Origin: Lachnospiraceae bacterium | Lineage (GTDB): Bacteria; Bacillota; Clostridia; Lachnospirales; Lachnospiraceae | DNA: 61,644 nucleotides | Direction of reading: 5' to 3' | Assembly: GCA_015057325.1 (NCBI GenBank) | Contig: SVEQ01000015.1 | Span: 1-61,644 of the forward strand | Shown here: one piece after another, positions 45,746-55,649 of the stretch | Layout: each line of letters opens with the position of its first letter | Numbering within the stretch: position 1 is the stretch's first letter | Notes under the pieces: generated by a model | What the model saw: only the letters and a program-made list of their open reading frames with translations | Databases searched by the model: none | What the model was told of the DNA's origin: nothing | Translations under genes and position numbers: made by a program

Positions 45746-46741
45746 TCACTCTTTCTTCACTTTCCTAATGAATCTTCCTATTTCAACCCAAGCCTCTTTT
45801 GACTCGGGAATTCTTGTCAGTCCCATTTGAAAAACATGAAACATTCCCGGATATACATGCTCCTTAACAGTAACTCCTACTTGTTTTGCTTTCTCTGCAA
45901 CCGTTAATGTATCACTAAGTAACATCTCGTATTCACCAACCTGCAAAAGCATAGGTGGAAATCCAGTATAATCTCCGTTAATCGGTGAAATATATGGGTC
46001 ATTTGGATCACTGTCTTTAAAATAACCCTCTTTATAAACCAATGTATGGGTTGAACCTCCAAACATCGGGTCTATGTCAAAGTTTTCCTGATATGACTCC
46101 CCGCTTTTTGTAAGATCTGTCCATGCCGACATCGTAACTATTCCTGCAGGCATTGTTATTCCTTTATCTCTAAGATACAAACAAAGCGCAAGTGTAAGTC
46201 CTCCGCCTGCCGAATCTCCAACAACAAAAATCCTGCCACTCGGATAGTCATTATCAAGTATCCATTTATAAGCCTCTACTGCATCCTGAAGTGCAGCGGG
46301 ATACGGATCTTTGGGTGCTACCCTGTAGTCAACAGACAAAACGTCAAATCCTTTGCTCACTTCATTATAAAGCGCTGCCATATCTCGATATGTATTGTGC
46401 AGTCTTCCGTAATATCCTCCACCATGAAGTTGAAGAATAATACCTTTCTTTTTTTCCTGCTCTTTATTATGAATCAACTCCATATTGAAGTTGGTCATTT
46501 CAATATCTTTTTTTTCCAAATGCTCGGGACAAACCCATATTTTCTCTCTTTCAGAAAGCCTTGCACGAAGTTCACCATTTTGAGCTTTATTGCCAAGAAC
46601 CGGGAAATGATTCGCTACCTTGACCATCTTTCTCGCAGTCCTGCCACGAATGCTTATTCGCTGCTGTTCATTTTCATCCGATGTTGTTTCCTGCTTTTTT
46701 GAAAGTTCAGAAATTATACCATGCATTTTGCCAATTTCCAA
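45746..46741 (-). CDS. Alpha/beta-hydrolase, HSL-type esterase
   Basis: 331 residues, no signal peptide. The hormone-sensitive-lipase family signature is complete: LQLHGGGYYGRLH (oxyanion HGGG), VVGDSAGGGLTLAL (nucleophile Ser), LQVGEYEMLLSDT (Asp region) and PGMFHVFQ (catalytic His). It would hydrolyse small acyl or aryl esters in the cytoplasm. The start is uncertain: a TTG at 46741 preceded by AGGGA, or an ATG five codons later (46726). It lies between the zinc-ribbon membrane protein and the LtaS-like gene, with only four bases to the latter. Confidence 0.88.
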   Translation of the reverse strand: MEIGKMHGIISELSKKQETTSDENEQQRISIRGRTARKMVKVANHFPVLGNKAQNGELRARLSEREKIWVCPEHLEKKDIEMTNFNMELIHNKEQEKKKGIILQLHGGGYYGRLHNTYRDMAALYNEVSKGFDVLSVDYRVAPKDPYPAALQDAVEAYKWILDNDYPSGRIFVVGDSAGGGLTLALCLYLRDKGITMPAGIVTMSAWTDLTKSGESYQENFDIDPMFGGSTHTLVYKEGYFKDSDPNDPYISPINGDYTGFPPMLLQVGEYEMLLSDTLTVAEKAKQVGVTVKEHVYPGMFHVFQMGLTRIPESKEAWVEIGRFIRKVKKE

Positions 46742-46770
46742 TGTAAGTCCCTACTTTCTGCAAAATCTAC

Positions 46771-47466
46771 TCATACATGAAACCGTCTTTTCAGTTCTCT
46801 TGTAAACTCTCTATCACCAAATATTATTGTCCCCAAAAGATATACGTCCGTAACAGCCACACATGTAACCGGAAGAACGACATTGGTAATTCTCTTTGTA
46901 AGGAACAAGAATAAAATCGCAACGCTGCACAATCCAATAAAGAGAAGCAGCAATGTATAACTGTACCAATGCTGTCTGTTAAGCATCATAAGGAAGAATA
47001 CAAGAGCATCTCCCAAAAGTATAACACCCGGTATTGCATATTTGATTGACCAACCTATCATTCCGGTAAAATAATCAATAGCAAACAGTAACGCGACCGT
47101 CAAGAATAACTGAAGTCCAATCTTTGTCGCAAATCCGGAATCATGTCTAATCCAATATACAAGCGAAAGATACGTATATACCATAGCAACCCCGCTTATA
47201 CCCGACCACCAAAAACCAGGTGTGACTGCTTTGTTAACAATTATAAGTGTTGCTTCAGTTACGATAAAAAGAAACAGAATAAGTCTCATAACAAATCCCA
47301 GTGTCTTTTCTCGTTTTCGAACATCAGGATAATCAGAGCCTCCACGAATTACAGATACTCCAATCTTTTTCTCGTCCTCAGTCATTTCATCCAAAACACT
47401 ATGACATAACGGACACACATCTATGTCATCATTTATCTTGATATTGCAATTTCTACATACATTCAT
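46771..47466 (-). CDS. Zinc-ribbon membrane protein (DUF6320-like)
   Basis: 231 residues. The N-terminus carries a zinc ribbon, CxxC at 4-7 and CPLC at 18-21, followed by a charged linker and then six closely packed membrane segments (about 58-210), ending in a basic tail. I associate this layout with DUF6320 proteins that accompany condensation-fold acyltransferases in clostridia. A GGAG lies upstream of the ATG. It is 40 nt after the acyltransferase gene and 29 nt before the esterase gene, so all three are probably one functional group. Its function is unknown. Confidence 0.78.
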   Translation of the reverse strand: MNVCRNCNIKINDDIDVCPLCHSVLDEMTEDEKKIGVSVIRGGSDYPDVRKREKTLGFVMRLILFLFIVTEATLIIVNKAVTPGFWWSGISGVAMVYTYLSLVYWIRHDSGFATKIGLQLFLTVALLFAIDYFTGMIGWSIKYAIPGVILLGDALVFFLMMLNRQHWYSYTLLLLFIGLCSVAILFLFLTKRITNVVLPVTCVAVTDVYLLGTIIFGDREFTRELKRRFHV

Positions 47467-47506
47467 ATCAAATCTCCATCATAAAAAACAACCTGTTTAC
47501 ATTTGA

Positions 47507-48877
47507 CTAATCGTAGTAAGCTCCGTTTGTCTCTATTCCAACATTTACACCATCTTTTGAAAGCGTTTGGAAAAATCTCTTCTGCACGGCAGTGCTAACA
47601 AGATTCGAAGTACATGTAAATGTCAACACCCCGTTATAGGATGCTATACCGACCTTCATATTCTGTCCTTTTGACATTGAAAGCATTGCATAAAAATGTT
47701 CAATATACTGACGGTACGGTTCAGCTATCTCTATATTGCCAATGTTGGTTATTGTTGCTGATGTTCCCTTTGCCGAAGCGTCATATATCTGTTTGATAAA
47801 AAAGTTCTTAACAACAAGTGGTACTGCACGAAGAATCATGTTCTGCTCGTTTGAAACATTGTAGGACATTATGTTGTTAAGATTCTCAGGTGTAATCTGT
47901 TCCTTCAAACTGTCAGCAACTATCTTAATGACTTCTTCTAATGTGTAATTATCCTTTGTAGGTCTAAACAACGCTGATACCATAGCAAAGAAATTCTTCA
48001 TCGTATGTGAATCATAATACGGTCTTAAATTAACAGGAACACATACCGAAATCGGAACTTTTGATGGTTGTCCTTTAAGCACTTCCTTGTACACACTATA
48101 TACAAACACGCCAACCAGATATTGATTGATTGTTACGCCATATTCTTTGGCCACCTTCTTAAGCTCATCAACAGGCATATAACCATGTATTACACCTATT
48201 TCACCCTTTGGTATCTTCTCACCCTTTAACTCAAGCGCTCGTTCAGAATTATATACTTTGGCATGTCCCTTCTTAAAGTTCTTAACATAGCTGTCTTCCT
48301 GATCGAGGAATATTCCAGACGATATCTTATCCTTAACAACATTGAGCAAATCAGGATATTTCAATCTCAAATACTGATATACAAGTTCTCGTAAGAATAC
48401 GATTCCGCCGTAACCATCCGTTAACGCGTGAAATACCTCAAGGTTAATTCTGCATTTGTAATATGTCACACGAAACATATAATGATTATTCTTACTCTTG
48501 TTGATATAAGCTCCCGGATATGAATATTCTTCTCTTACAATCGGCGCCGGTCTTCTGTTTTCCTCAAAATAATACCAGAAGAAGCCCATTTTAAGTCTCA
48601 TTCTAAAAACCATAAACTGCGGAAGTATAATATCAAGTGCTTCCTGAAGCAGTATTCTGTCAACCTCCTCGGTAAGCGTAACGGAAATACGATAAACATT
48701 AGACATATCTTCCGTTGCAATAACCGGGAAAAGAAGTGCTGTGTTGTCAAGCTTATCCCATGCCAACTGATCATTTCTCAAGCTTTTCTTTATCGACTGT
48801 TTCTCCGGCTTATTAACTTTGGTTAAATTCTCTTTTTCTGTATCCATATTAACTTCTGTTGTTTTATCTTTACCCAT
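47507..48877 (-). CDS. Condensation-fold acyltransferase (alcohol acetyltransferase-like)
   Basis: 456 residues from the ATG at 48877 (GGGAG seven bases upstream). The protein belongs to the BAHD/condensation/PapA superfamily: the active-site motif is HALTDGYGG (His150, Asp154), the HxxxDG version. FRMRLKMGFFWYYFEENRRP and a later VPISVCVPVNLRPYY segment (DFG/RPVN-like latch region) fit the family. A 30-residue charged N-terminal tail precedes the fold. No carrier protein or other peptide-synthetase domain is nearby, so it is a free-standing enzyme that moves an acyl group between a thioester and an alcohol or amine. Substrate unknown. It is followed by a zinc-ribbon membrane protein, an esterase, and an LtaS-like enzyme, which suggests an envelope lipid or polymer as target. 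Confidence 0.83.
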   Translation of the reverse strand: MGKDKTTEVNMDTEKENLTKVNKPEKQSIKKSLRNDQLAWDKLDNTALLFPVIATEDMSNVYRISVTLTEEVDRILLQEALDIILPQFMVFRMRLKMGFFWYYFEENRRPAPIVREEYSYPGAYINKSKNNHYMFRVTYYKCRINLEVFHALTDGYGGIVFLRELVYQYLRLKYPDLLNVVKDKISSGIFLDQEDSYVKNFKKGHAKVYNSERALELKGEKIPKGEIGVIHGYMPVDELKKVAKEYGVTINQYLVGVFVYSVYKEVLKGQPSKVPISVCVPVNLRPYYDSHTMKNFFAMVSALFRPTKDNYTLEEVIKIVADSLKEQITPENLNNIMSYNVSNEQNMILRAVPLVVKNFFIKQIYDASAKGTSATITNIGNIEIAEPYRQYIEHFYAMLSMSKGQNMKVGIASYNGVLTFTCTSNLVSTAVQKRFFQTLSKDGVNVGIETNGAYYD

Positions 48878-48912
48878 ATACAATCTCCCGATACAACAAC
48901 CAAAACCATTTA

Positions 48913-50745
48913 TTATTGTCTGTTAATCTTAGCTCTCTTTCTAAGTGTAGGATCAAGAATCTTTTTACGGATTCTGATATTCTCAGGTGTAATCTCCAAA
49001 AGTTCATCAGTATCAATAAACTCAAGTGCCTGCTCAAGACTTAATACTCTTGGTGGTGTAAGCTTTAATGCCTCATCTGAACCTGAAGCACGTGTATTGG
49101 TAAGGTGCTTTGCCTTACAAACGTTAAGTTCGATATCTTCTGCCTTACCTGTCTGACCGATTACCATTCCGGCATATACCTGTTCACCCGGTCCGATGAA
49201 AAGTGTTCCACGGTCCTGTGCATTGAACAAACCGTAAGTAATTGATGTACCAGTCTCGAATGCGATAAGAGATCCCTGATTACGATACATCATATCGCCC
49301 TTATATGGACCATATCCGTCGAATATTGTATTAATTATACCTGTACCCTTTGTAGAAGTCATGAAATCGCCTCTAAAGCCTATAAGGCCACGTGCAGGTA
49401 TCTTAAACTCAAGTCTTACTGTTCCGTCATGAGCAGGATTCATTGCCTGAAGTTCACCCTTACGCTCATTTAACATACTGATAATTGTACCCGAAAACTC
49501 CTCAGGTACATCGATATATGCAGTCTCCATCGGTTCAAGTTTCTTGCCGTTCTCGTCTTCTTTGTAGATAACCTCAGCCTTACTTACAGCAAACTCGTAA
49601 CCTTCACGTCTCATATTCTCAATAAGAACCGATAAATGAAGTTCTCCACGTCCTGATACTTTGTATGTGTCTGTTCCTTCAGTCTCCTCAACACGAAGCG
49701 ATACGTCTGTATTAAGTTCGCGGAATAATCTGTCTCTTAAATGTCTTGAGGTTACAAACTTACCTTCCTTACCTGCAAGAGGGGAATCATTTACCATAAA
49801 GTTCATGGAAATTGTAGGCTCCGAAATCTTCTGGAAAGGAATTGGATTAGGATTATCAACAGAGCAAAGTGTATCTCCGATATGAATATCAGCTATTCCT
49901 GATATAGCAACAATTGAACCAACACCGGCCTCGTTAACCTCAACCTTATCAAGTCCTTCAAACTCATAAAGCTTACCAATCTTAACCTTCTTGCATTTGC
50001 TCTCATCATGGGCATTAACAAGTAATACCTCCTGATTAAGCTTCAATGTTCCGTTATCAACCTTACCAACACCGATTCTTCCTACATACTCGTTGTAGTC
50101 GATTGTAGAAATAAGAATCTGTGTATCAGCATCAGGATCACCTGTAGGTGCCGGTATATAGTCTACGATTGTCTCAAAAAGAGGTGCCATATCTACAGCC
50201 TCGTCATCAAGGTTTTTCTTGGCAACTCCATCTTTAGCTGAAGCATATACGAAAGGACAATCAAGCTGCTCATCAGTTGCCTCAAGATCAAGTAAAAGTT
50301 CAAGAACCTCTTCCTCTACCTCTTCGACTCTGGCCTCAGGTCTGTCAATCTTATTAACGCAAACGATAACATGAAGATTAAGCTCTAATGCTTTCTTAAG
50401 AACAAACTTTGTCTGAGGCATTGCGCCCTCAAACGCATCTACAACAAGTACTACACCGTTAACCATCTTAAGTACACGCTCTACCTCTCCACCGAAATCT
50501 GCATGTCCCGGAGTATCGATAATATTAATCTTTGTACCCTTATAATGAACTGCTGTATTCTTAGAAAGAATAGTAATTCCTCTTTCTCTCTCTATGTCAT
50601 TCGAGTCCATAACACGTTCTGCAACTTCCTGATTCTCACGAAAAACTCCACTCTGTTTCAAAAGCTCATCAACCAAGGTAGTCTTACCATGATCTACGTG
50701 GGCTATAATTGCTATGTTACGAACATCTTCTCTTGAAATCTGCAT
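48913..50745 (-). CDS. typA: Ribosome-associated GTPase TypA/BipA
   Basis: 610-residue translational GTPase involved in stress adaptation and ribosome assembly. G motifs are intact: [16 protein letters not shown] (G1), [11 protein letters not shown] (G2), [15 protein letters not shown] (G3) and [10 protein letters not shown] (G4). EF-G-like domains III and V and the BipA-specific C-terminal domain follow ([17 protein letters not shown]-like region, then [17 protein letters not shown]). Length is normal. AAGGAAGG precedes the start. It opens the long leftward run, with the acyltransferase starting 35 nt after its stop. Confidence 0.97.
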   Translation of the reverse strand: MQISREDVRNIAIIAHVDHGKTTLVDELLKQSGVFRENQEVAERVMDSNDIERERGITILSKNTAVHYKGTKINIIDTPGHADFGGEVERVLKMVNGVVLVVDAFEGAMPQTKFVLKKALELNLHVIVCVNKIDRPEARVEEVEEEVLELLLDLEATDEQLDCPFVYASAKDGVAKKNLDDEAVDMAPLFETIVDYIPAPTGDPDADTQILISTIDYNEYVGRIGVGKVDNGTLKLNQEVLLVNAHDESKCKKVKIGKLYEFEGLDKVEVNEAGVGSIVAISGIADIHIGDTLCSVDNPNPIPFQKISEPTISMNFMVNDSPLAGKEGKFVTSRHLRDRLFRELNTDVSLRVEETEGTDTYKVSGRGELHLSVLIENMRREGYEFAVSKAEVIYKEDENGKKLEPMETAYIDVPEEFSGTIISMLNERKGELQAMNPAHDGTVRLEFKIPARGLIGFRGDFMTSTKGTGIINTIFDGYGPYKGDMMYRNQGSLIAFETGTSITYGLFNAQDRGTLFIGPGEQVYAGMVIGQTGKAEDIELNVCKAKHLTNTRASGSDEALKLTPPRVLSLEQALEFIDTDELLEITPENIRIRKKILDPTLRKRAKINRQ

Positions 50746-50855
50746 TTTGTTTCCTTCCTTTCACCGGAAAAAGTACGTTTTACATCCGGCTTATTCATCT
50801 CTTTTTTCGTTATCACGCACAGAATCAAGTTTATCATAAAGAAATCGAGCTTTCA

Positions 50856-50908
50856 AGAAAATGAAAAGCGAAAAAATGCTGATATTTACTGACATTTTTT
50901 CGCTTTTC
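50856..50908 (-). terminator. Terminator of glgB
   Basis: GAAAAGCGAAAAAATG (50863-50878) pairs with CATTTTTTCGCTTTTC (50893-50908), a 16-bp stem with a 14-nt loop, followed on the minus strand by a T-rich stretch. It separates glgB from typA. Confidence 0.85.
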
Positions 50909-50940
50909 TTGTGAAATTGCACATGGAATGCAATTATATA

Positions 50941-53463
50941 TTATTTCTTGTCATCTGAAGACTTCTTTGCCTGCGTTGTTCTCTTCGTAGTCGTTGACTT
51001 CTTGGCGGGTGTTGTCTTCTTCGCTGTTGTAGCCTTCTTAGCAGGCGCTGCTTTCTTCGCCGTTGTTGTCTTCTTGGTAGAAGTTGAACTCTTCGTTGCC
51101 GTTGTCTTTTTAGCTGTTGCTGTTTTCTTTGTTGTAGCAGTCTTCTTAGCAGGTGTCGCCTTCTTAGTTGTTGTTGTCTTCTTTGCTACCGGTTTTTTCT
51201 CAATAATCTTAACCTCCGGATGCTCAGGATCAACATAATCATACTTAAATACAACAACTGAAAGTGGTGGAAGATGTAATGAAATAGAGTGCTTTCTACC
51301 ATCCCATGGTTCCTCAACTGCCTTAATAGGCTTGTCATTTATACGATTAAGTCCTGCGAACTCCTCTGCATCTGAATTAAGGATTTCCGTATATTCACCC
51401 GGACAAGGAACACCTACTATGAAGCCATCTCTGTCCATCGGTGTAAAGTTACATACATAAAGTAACTGGTCTCTTGCAGTTGAGCCTCTTCTTATAAACG
51501 AAATTATACTACTCTGCGGGTCATCACAGTTAATCCACTCAAATCCCATCTGATCCTGGTCATTGTAGTAGAGTGCATCATAGTCGTGATATAACTTATT
51601 AAGAGCCTTCACGTAATTCTGCATACCCTTGTGGTACTTGGCATCCTGCCCCTCTAACTCAAACCAGTCAAGGCTTCGCGTTTCACTCCACTCACGTGGT
51701 TGAGCAAACTCCTGACCCATGAAAAGAAGCTTCTTTCCGGGATGACCATACATGAAACCATATGCTGTACGAAGGTTAGCAAACTTGTCATCATGAAGTC
51801 CCGGCATCTTATTAATCATTGAGCACTTCAAATGAACTACCTCATCATGTGATATAACGAGTATGAAGTTCTCTGAGTATGCGTACATAAGACTAAATGT
51901 TAACCTGTTGTGGTTAAACTGTCTAAAGTATGGATCCAATTTCATGTACTCAAGGAAGTCATTCATCCAGCCCATATTCCATTTAAAGAGGAATCCAAGT
52001 CCATCCATAGATGTTGGTGCTGTAACACCTGCCCATGAAGTTGACTCCTCTGCAATAACGAATACACCCGGCTCCTGCTCCTCAATCGTCTTATTAAGCT
52101 TCATGAGAAGATTGATTGCATCGTAATTCTCATTACCACCATCTTCGTTAGGTAGCCAGTTGCCGTCCTGCTTACCATAGTCAAGGTATAACATCGAAGC
52201 AACCGCATCAACCCTCAATGCGTCAATGTGATATTCCTTTGCCCAGAATAACGCATTGGCAACAAGGAAGTTAGATACTTCATTTCTTCCAAAATCAAAA
52301 ATATATGTTCCCCAATCCGGATGCTCGCCTCGTCTTGAATCCGGATGCTCATAAAGAGGCATTCCATCAAACTTACCAAGTCCATGCGCATCTCTCGGGA
52401 AATGAGCCGGTACCCAGTCAAGAATTACGCTTATGCCATTCTTGTGCATATAATCAACAAAATACATGAAGTCCTCAGGATCTCCGTATCTTCTTGTAGG
52501 CGCATAATAATTGGTTACCTGATATCCCCACGAACCATCAAAAGGATACTCTGCAATACCCATGAGCTCAATGTGAGTGTAACCCATATCCTTAACATAC
52601 TCTGCAACCATCGGTGCCAATTCTCTATATGTGTAGAATCCGTTATCATCATCTTCAACACGTTTCTTCCATGAGCCAAGATGCATCTCATAGATTGCCA
52701 TAGGGTTTCTCATTGCATCATTTCTTGATACATTCTTACGCTTGTCCATCCATGTCTTATCGCCCCAACGATACTTTGTAATGTCTTTGACAACGTTGGC
52801 ATTATCCGGTCTAAACTGTGCACAGTTACCGTACGGATCGGCTTTGTATATCTCTTCACCGAATCTGGTTAATATATTGAACTTATATACAGCATCCTCT
52901 CCTACATCAGGGATAAACAACTCGTATATACCGGAACTGCCCATCATATTCATCGGATGAAGTGCGCCATCCCACATATTAAAGCTTCCTACAACTGAAA
53001 CTCTTCTTGCATGTGGTGCCCATACTGCAAAATATGTTCCTGATACACCGTCTATCTTCATCGGATGTGCACCAAGCTTCTTGTATATCTCCCAATGATT
53101 ACCTTCAGAGAAAAGATATACATCCATATCACCAATCTGACTATCGAAGCTATAAGGATCTGCACTCACAACTGTCGAACCATCCTGATACGTTGTTGCG
53201 ATACGATACTTGTTACCATTAAACTTCTTCTTTGGAAGATACAATGCATAGAAACCTCTGTCATCAATACGTTCCATATCGTACTCACTCTTACCTGACG
53301 GTGCAATAACCTTACAGCTTGCAGAATGAGGCTTATACGCTGTAATCATCTGACCCTCTCCGTAGTCATGATTACCTAGTATCTGCTTAGGTGCATTTAT
53401 CTTACCTTCCATAAGTTCATCAAATAGTATCCAGTTCATCCATTGCTGAATCTTAACGTTCAT
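50941..53463 (-). CDS. glgB: 1,4-alpha-glucan branching enzyme with histone-H1-like tail
   Basis: Makes alpha-1,6 branches in glycogen. The 840-residue protein has a CBM48-type N-terminus (YFAVWAPHARRVSVVGSFNMWDG), a GH13 barrel with DWVPAHFPRDAHGL, nucleophile region IDALRVDAVASMLYLDYG, acid/base VIAEEST, and ISHDEVVHLKCSM. After the normal C-terminal beta domain (ending near residue 755) comes an ~80-residue tail built from KKTTTAKK/PAKK-type units, ending SSDDKK. Such Lys/Ala/Thr repeats are typical of histone H1 and bacterial Hc1-like proteins, not of GlgB. The tail should be disordered and strongly basic, and may bind polyanions. A good promoter lies upstream and a terminator downstream; no other glg gene is present. 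Confidence 0.95.
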   Translation of the reverse strand: MNVKIQQWMNWILFDELMEGKINAPKQILGNHDYGEGQMITAYKPHSASCKVIAPSGKSEYDMERIDDRGFYALYLPKKKFNGNKYRIATTYQDGSTVVSADPYSFDSQIGDMDVYLFSEGNHWEIYKKLGAHPMKIDGVSGTYFAVWAPHARRVSVVGSFNMWDGALHPMNMMGSSGIYELFIPDVGEDAVYKFNILTRFGEEIYKADPYGNCAQFRPDNANVVKDITKYRWGDKTWMDKRKNVSRNDAMRNPMAIYEMHLGSWKKRVEDDDNGFYTYRELAPMVAEYVKDMGYTHIELMGIAEYPFDGSWGYQVTNYYAPTRRYGDPEDFMYFVDYMHKNGISVILDWVPAHFPRDAHGLGKFDGMPLYEHPDSRRGEHPDWGTYIFDFGRNEVSNFLVANALFWAKEYHIDALRVDAVASMLYLDYGKQDGNWLPNEDGGNENYDAINLLMKLNKTIEEQEPGVFVIAEESTSWAGVTAPTSMDGLGFLFKWNMGWMNDFLEYMKLDPYFRQFNHNRLTFSLMYAYSENFILVISHDEVVHLKCSMINKMPGLHDDKFANLRTAYGFMYGHPGKKLLFMGQEFAQPREWSETRSLDWFELEGQDAKYHKGMQNYVKALNKLYHDYDALYYNDQDQMGFEWINCDDPQSSIISFIRRGSTARDQLLYVCNFTPMDRDGFIVGVPCPGEYTEILNSDAEEFAGLNRINDKPIKAVEEPWDGRKHSISLHLPPLSVVVFKYDYVDPEHPEVKIIEKKPVAKKTTTTKKATPAKKTATTKKTATAKKTTATKSSTSTKKTTTAKKAAPAKKATTAKKTTPAKKSTTTKRTTQAKKSSDDKK
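50944..51200 (-). repeat. Degenerate Lys/Thr/Ala repeat region in glgB
   Basis: The last ~85 codons of glgB are short degenerate repeats (plus strand: TTCTTNGNNGTTGTTG-type units) coding for KK-rich tracts separated by TTA/PA. They resemble slippage-prone sequence, but the units are imperfect. Confidence 0.85.
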
Positions 53464-53509
53464 ATATTCCCTCCCATTGCTTAATTATTCAAACATTTTC
53501 ATACGCAAT

Positions 53510-53538
53510 ATGATACCACTTTTTGCCTTTTCTGTAAA
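53510..53538 (-). promoter_or_regulatory. Predicted glgB promoter
   Basis: On the minus strand TTTACA (53533-53538), a 17-bp spacer and TATCAT (53510-53515). It lies 47 bp before the ATG, which has GGGAGGG upstream. Confidence 0.65.
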
Positions 53539-53544
53539 GAATAT

Positions 53545-53580
53545 AAAACTCCCGAAAACCGTCAAGTTTTCGGGAGTTTT
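53545..53580. terminator. Strong bidirectional terminator upstream of glgB
   Basis: AAAACTCCCGAAAAC (53545-53559) pairs perfectly with GTTTTCGGGAGTTTT (53566-53580), a 15-bp stem with a 6-nt loop. It insulates glgB from transcription arriving from the right. Confidence 0.9.
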
Positions 53581-53772
53581 GTTCACTTATTATTACTTAT
53601 TAATCTTTGCTTTTTTACCTTTTGAATACGGACCCATTCCAATTCCCTGTTTATTATTGTAAGAACATGCTTTCACAACAATTTTCTAACCAACCGCATT
53701 GCCGAAGCATGAGCATTAACTGCTTGCTCAATTCTTTTTTCTCATTACTTAATACTTCTTTTTCACAAAAAA
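53581..53772. other. Intergenic region with possible gene remnant
   Basis: No gene can be supported. On the minus strand an open stretch reads KELSKQLMLMLRQCGWLENCC before a stop. In another frame a short GTG-initiated frame ends in GMGPYSKGKKAKINK. Neither has a ribosome binding site. Both lie between two strong terminators (53545-53580 and 53773-53796), so a small decayed gene is possible. Confidence 0.3.
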
Positions 53773-53812
53773 TCCCGAAGGCATACGCCCTCGGGAATCG
53801 ATTCTTTTTTTT
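53767..53812. terminator. Bidirectional terminator of the secreted Fn3-type gene
   Basis: TCCCGA-A-GGC (53773-53782) pairs with GCC-C-TCGGGA (53787-53796), with loop ATAC. TTTTTT follows on the minus strand (53767-53772) and a T run on the plus strand (53804-53811). Confidence 0.85.
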
Positions 53813-53851
53813 GTGATTTTCAACTTATTCTTTGTCACGTCCTTTACAATA

Positions 53852-55615
53852 TCATTTAATTTTAACTTTCTTAACCTTACCCCAATCACCATATGCCATG
53901 AAATAACTATTTATCTTTTTCTGAACACGACATCTAAGTTTAAGTGTCTTTTTAACGGATGACCTCTTCTCACCACCCTTAATAAGCCTTAAATTAGCGG
54001 TTGTTTTAGATGTGTAATTAGGACAACTTGTTCCGATGAGATTATATTCATAATATGTTGCACCTTTTACCTTCTTAACTGTTATCTTTCCACTTGCAGC
54101 ATAGTAGGTATAATAGGTTCTATACTCATTTATTTTACCGGAATTATGAATCAATGTTCCTTTATTCTTTGTTACTTTAATTTTCTTAACGCTCTTGATT
54201 ACCGGCTTTGTGGCAGGTGCTGTACCAATTGTAAACTCCGGACTCATTGCACTCTCACTATCTGTAGCAGCATCATAATTAGTAAGTTTAATGTTGTAAT
54301 TTTTGCCTGCCTTCAAACCATTAATAGTAAAGAGTTTGTCAACACTATCTTTTGCAGAAGAATAAGTTTTATACAATTGATATCCATTTCCTGAATTAAG
54401 ATAAATTCTTACCGAATCTGCATTTGAGTACGAATCTGTACTGTAAAAATGTACTGAAGCACTATTTGACGAACCTGTACCCGATATACTCTTAACAGTT
54501 CCCGGCGTATTAGTAACATTATAGCTCGCAACAGCCTGACCTCTTTCATCAACAAACTTTACAGCCGTCTTTCCAAACTTACCTGTAAACTCAAGTCCTG
54601 TTAACGCAGAACCTAAACTTGTTGATTCTCTTTTGAAATATGTTTTATCATAGTCCAAAGAAACTATATGACCGTCGCAATCTTCAGGTAATAATCCTAC
54701 AATGTTATTAACAAGCGACTTGTTTGCGTTTGCTTCAACTACAGATATGTTCTTTGGATCCGCGTAATCTCCGGATTTTAATATAACATCTGTAATTGGT
54801 TTATAAGGTCTTAACAAGAAACTCTTAAATCCTTTTTCTGTATTTTTCTTGTTAATGTTATCAAAGATTATATAATATGTTCCCGGATCATAAAATGTAA
54901 CTTTCGCTGTTCCATCAGCAACCGGACTATCCGATGTATTAGTCGGAACAAAAACATTTTTATCCAGTGTAGTAAATTTGAAACGTCCACTTGAACCTGC
55001 ATCTAATTTAATATCACTCGAATCGTAAAAGTTACGTTCTGTTAAAGCATTTTTACCATCTGCAGTCTGGAATGTAAAATAATCATTTTCGTCTGCTTTA
55101 AATACAATTGTTGACGCCTGGGTAATAGTAAGCTTATACCACATATCATTAGTTCTATTGACACCTGCAGGTATTGTAACAGGTTGTTCAGTAGTAACTG
55201 CTGAAAGATCATATGCATCTTCCTTAGTACTATACTTAGTTGGTGCCTTGTAATCAATGGTTAATGTAAATGATGAATTAGTTCCAGCCGCTCTTAATAT
55301 TACAGATTCATTAGCTGTAACAGCATTTGAACTTTCAAATTGAGAAGAACCCGTCCCTTTATATGCATAGCCAGAATCAAGGCTATAAGATGCATTTCCT
55401 TCCTTTGCATAACTTATGCTGAAATACTTTGCCGTTCCTCCTGAAGACGCAACAGAATATGTACCGTAGTCAGAAATTTTTAACACATACGGATTTGATG
55501 ATATACCCGTTCCACTTGTAGGTGATATGTTTGTCGTCTCCGCTTTTACACTAAGCGGGAATGCTATGAACATCACAGCAAAAAGCATAACTTTGAAAAT
55601 ATTCTTTGTTTTCAT
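53852..55615 (-). CDS. Secreted beta-rich protein with fibronectin-III-like domain
   Basis: 587 residues. A signal peptide is evident (MKTKNIFKVMLFAVMFIAFPL, cleavage near VKA-ET at residues 25-26). Residues 30-290 are two beta-rich, Ser/Thr-rich domains; the second (ITQASTIVFKADENDYFTF ... TYYIIFDN) resembles pre-peptidase C-terminal domains. Residues ~375-460 look like an Fn3 domain (SASVHFYSTDSYSNADSVRIYLNSG ... LKAGKNYNIKLTNYD). A basic C-terminus (KTLKLRCRVQKKINSYFMAYGDWGKVKKVKIK) is typical of clostridial surface proteins. No catalytic residues are recognised. GGAGGG precedes the start. A surface or matrix role is inferred. Confidence 0.8.
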   Translation of the reverse strand: MKTKNIFKVMLFAVMFIAFPLSVKAETTNISPTSGTGISSNPYVLKISDYGTYSVASSGGTAKYFSISYAKEGNASYSLDSGYAYKGTGSSQFESSNAVTANESVILRAAGTNSSFTLTIDYKAPTKYSTKEDAYDLSAVTTEQPVTIPAGVNRTNDMWYKLTITQASTIVFKADENDYFTFQTADGKNALTERNFYDSSDIKLDAGSSGRFKFTTLDKNVFVPTNTSDSPVADGTAKVTFYDPGTYYIIFDNINKKNTEKGFKSFLLRPYKPITDVILKSGDYADPKNISVVEANANKSLVNNIVGLLPEDCDGHIVSLDYDKTYFKRESTSLGSALTGLEFTGKFGKTAVKFVDERGQAVASYNVTNTPGTVKSISGTGSSNSASVHFYSTDSYSNADSVRIYLNSGNGYQLYKTYSSAKDSVDKLFTINGLKAGKNYNIKLTNYDAATDSESAMSPEFTIGTAPATKPVIKSVKKIKVTKNKGTLIHNSGKINEYRTYYTYYAASGKITVKKVKGATYYEYNLIGTSCPNYTSKTTANLRLIKGGEKRSSVKKTLKLRCRVQKKINSYFMAYGDWGKVKKVKIK

Positions 55616-55649
55616 AAAATCCCTCCATTGTATTTATTTAATATATGTA

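Noticed and set aside
50948-51238. Val/Ala/Phe-rich open frame opposite the glgB tail
   Set aside because: It is the antisense of the Lys/Thr repeats, with no ribosome binding site.
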